A stretch of DNA of 24,370 bases from NCBI GenBank assembly GCA_003484545.1, contig DNCF01000088.1, positions 3,054-27,423 on the forward strand. The letters are read 5' to 3'. Positions 23,586 to 24,370 of this stretch are shown here, in pieces (position 1 is the stretch's first letter; the number at the start of each line of letters is the position of its first letter). Source of the DNA: Massilia sp. (lineage in GTDB: Bacteria; Pseudomonadota; Gammaproteobacteria; Burkholderiales; Burkholderiaceae_D). Made by a program: the position numbers and the translations under genes. The notes under the pieces were generated by a model. That model saw nothing but the letters and a program-made list of their open reading frames with translations. It did not search any database and was not told where the DNA came from.

Positions 23586-24370
23586 ATGAAATTCGCTTCT
23601 GTCGTTGCAACCGCTCGTATCAACCACGTCCTGGCCGCCAGCGTCATGCTCGCCTTTGCAGGCGCCGCTTCGGCCCAGACCGCCAAGACGCTCGTCGAGC
23701 CGGCTTTCGATTCCCCGGCCGCCACCAGCGCGCCGGCCGTCACCGCCGCTGCCGTGACGCCCAGCGCCACCACCGTCACCGGCCACCTGTACGTGTCCCC
23801 GAGCGGTTCCGACTCCAACCCCGGCACGCAAGCCAAGCCGGTGAAAACCATCGCCCGCGCCGACGCGCTGGCAAAGGCCGGCTACGTCATCCACGTGGCG
23901 CCGGGCACCTATAACGTCGCCGCGCCCTCGACCGGCAGCGCCGGCATCCGCACCACCAAGAGCGGCACCGCCACCGCCCGCATCCGTTTTGTGTCGGACG
24001 TGAAGTGGGGCGCCAAGATCGTCTTCTCGGGCACCGGCATGGGCTGGAACTCGAAAGGCGCCTACGTCGACATCGAAGGTTTCGACATCACCGGCAGCGG
24101 CCGCATCGGCATCCTGGCCGAAGGCGGCAAGGAACGCATCACCAAGAACTTCGTCCACGACCTGAAGGTCAGCGGCGGCTGCAACGGCGGCGGCGGCGCG
24201 GCGATCGACGCCTGGGGTCCGGGCGGCGGCGCGGTGATCGATTCGAACATCGTGCGCAACATCGGCGCGCAATGGGTCGCGGCGCAGTCGTGCAACACCG
24301 TGCAGGGCATCTACCTGACCAACCAGAACAACATCGTCTCGAACAACATCATCTCGGGCGTGGCTGCGGT
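23586..24370 (+). CDS. Secreted parallel beta-helix protein (DUF1565-like), C-terminus off the right edge
   Basis: Open from ATG 23586 to the window end (261 visible codons), with AAGGG nine bases upstream. Residues 1-31 are a Sec signal peptide ending AGAASA|QT. A low-complexity Ala/Thr/Pro linker follows, then LYVSPSGSDSNPGTQAKPVKTI, the standard opening of DUF1565/beta-helix proteins. Next comes the same core as the gene at 12912, including VAPGTYNVAAPS, KWGAKIVFSGTG, AYVDIEGFDITG and SGGCNGGGG. About 77 percent of a 196-residue overlap is identical by my hand count. This copy has a normal signal peptide rather than a lipobox, so it should be periplasmic or extracellular. The function is unknown; beta-helix folds serve lyases, epimerases and binding proteins. 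Confidence 0.85.
   Translation, partial: MKFASVVATARINHVLAASVMLAFAGAASAQTAKTLVEPAFDSPAATSAPAVTAAAVTPSATTVTGHLYVSPSGSDSNPGTQAKPVKTIARADALAKAGYVIHVAPGTYNVAAPSTGSAGIRTTKSGTATARIRFVSDVKWGAKIVFSGTGMGWNSKGAYVDIEGFDITGSGRIGILAEGGKERITKNFVHDLKVSGGCNGGGGAAIDAWGPGGGAVIDSNIVRNIGAQWVAAQSCNTVQGIYLTNQNNIVSNNIISGVAA

Overview
The window looks like a chromosomal segment from a GC-rich Gram-negative betaproteobacterium. Oxalobacteraceae (Massilia/Telluria-like) is my best guess, from the gene content: a TonB-dependent receptor of the Xanthomonas/Caulobacter type, a Wbp-type nucleotide-sugar pathway and Wzx/Wzy-type polysaccharide genes. No rRNA, tRNA, CRISPR array, transposase or integrase was found. The taxonomic call is inference.

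Layout. (1) 1-2282 (minus): a TonB-dependent outer-membrane receptor running off the left edge. It is divergent from a DUF1460-type lipoprotein (2516-3454, plus). (2) 3455-3972: a gap that becomes markedly AT-rich and holds several inverted repeats; it is the probable control region of the polysaccharide locus. (3) 3973-16319 (plus): the main surface-polysaccharide operon. It encodes a WbpM-type UDP-GlcNAc 4,6-dehydratase, then WbpA, WbpB, WbpD and WbpE homologues, a glycosyltransferase, a GNAT-like protein, a NodB-fold deacetylase-like protein, a predicted beta-helix lipoprotein, a second glycosyltransferase and a PglC/WcaJ-type initiating sugar-phosphate transferase. (4) 16668-20061 (minus): a convergent block with a Wzx-like flippase, a Wzy-like polymerase or ligase and a degenerate PAP2-like membrane protein. 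(5) 20062-20873: about 0.8 kb without a convincing gene. (6) 20874-23058 (plus): an acyltransferase-3 membrane protein and an atypical SDR. (7) 23059-23585: a structured gap. It is followed by a second beta-helix protein (23586 to the right edge), close paralogue of the one inside the operon.

How the genes work together. WbpA/B/E/D should convert UDP-GlcNAc to UDP-2,3-diacetamido-2,3-dideoxy-glucuronic acid. The WbpM homologue makes a 4-keto-6-deoxy-HexNAc intermediate that a reductase must finish. The small sugar transferase loads the first sugar phosphate onto undecaprenyl phosphate, the two glycosyltransferases extend the repeat unit, Wzx flips it and Wzy polymerises it (or a WaaL-like enzyme ligates it). 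The acyltransferase and the GNAT-like and deacetylase-like proteins are candidate decorating enzymes. No Wza/Wzb/Wzc export genes, WbpI epimerase or LPS-core genes are in view, so O-antigen and capsule/exopolysaccharide cannot be separated.

The least-explained parts are the twin beta-helix secreted proteins, one inside and one beside the locus, and the translationally coupled GNAT-like/deacetylase-like pair. The first beta-helix protein has an odd N-terminus suggesting a frameshift or mis-set start.
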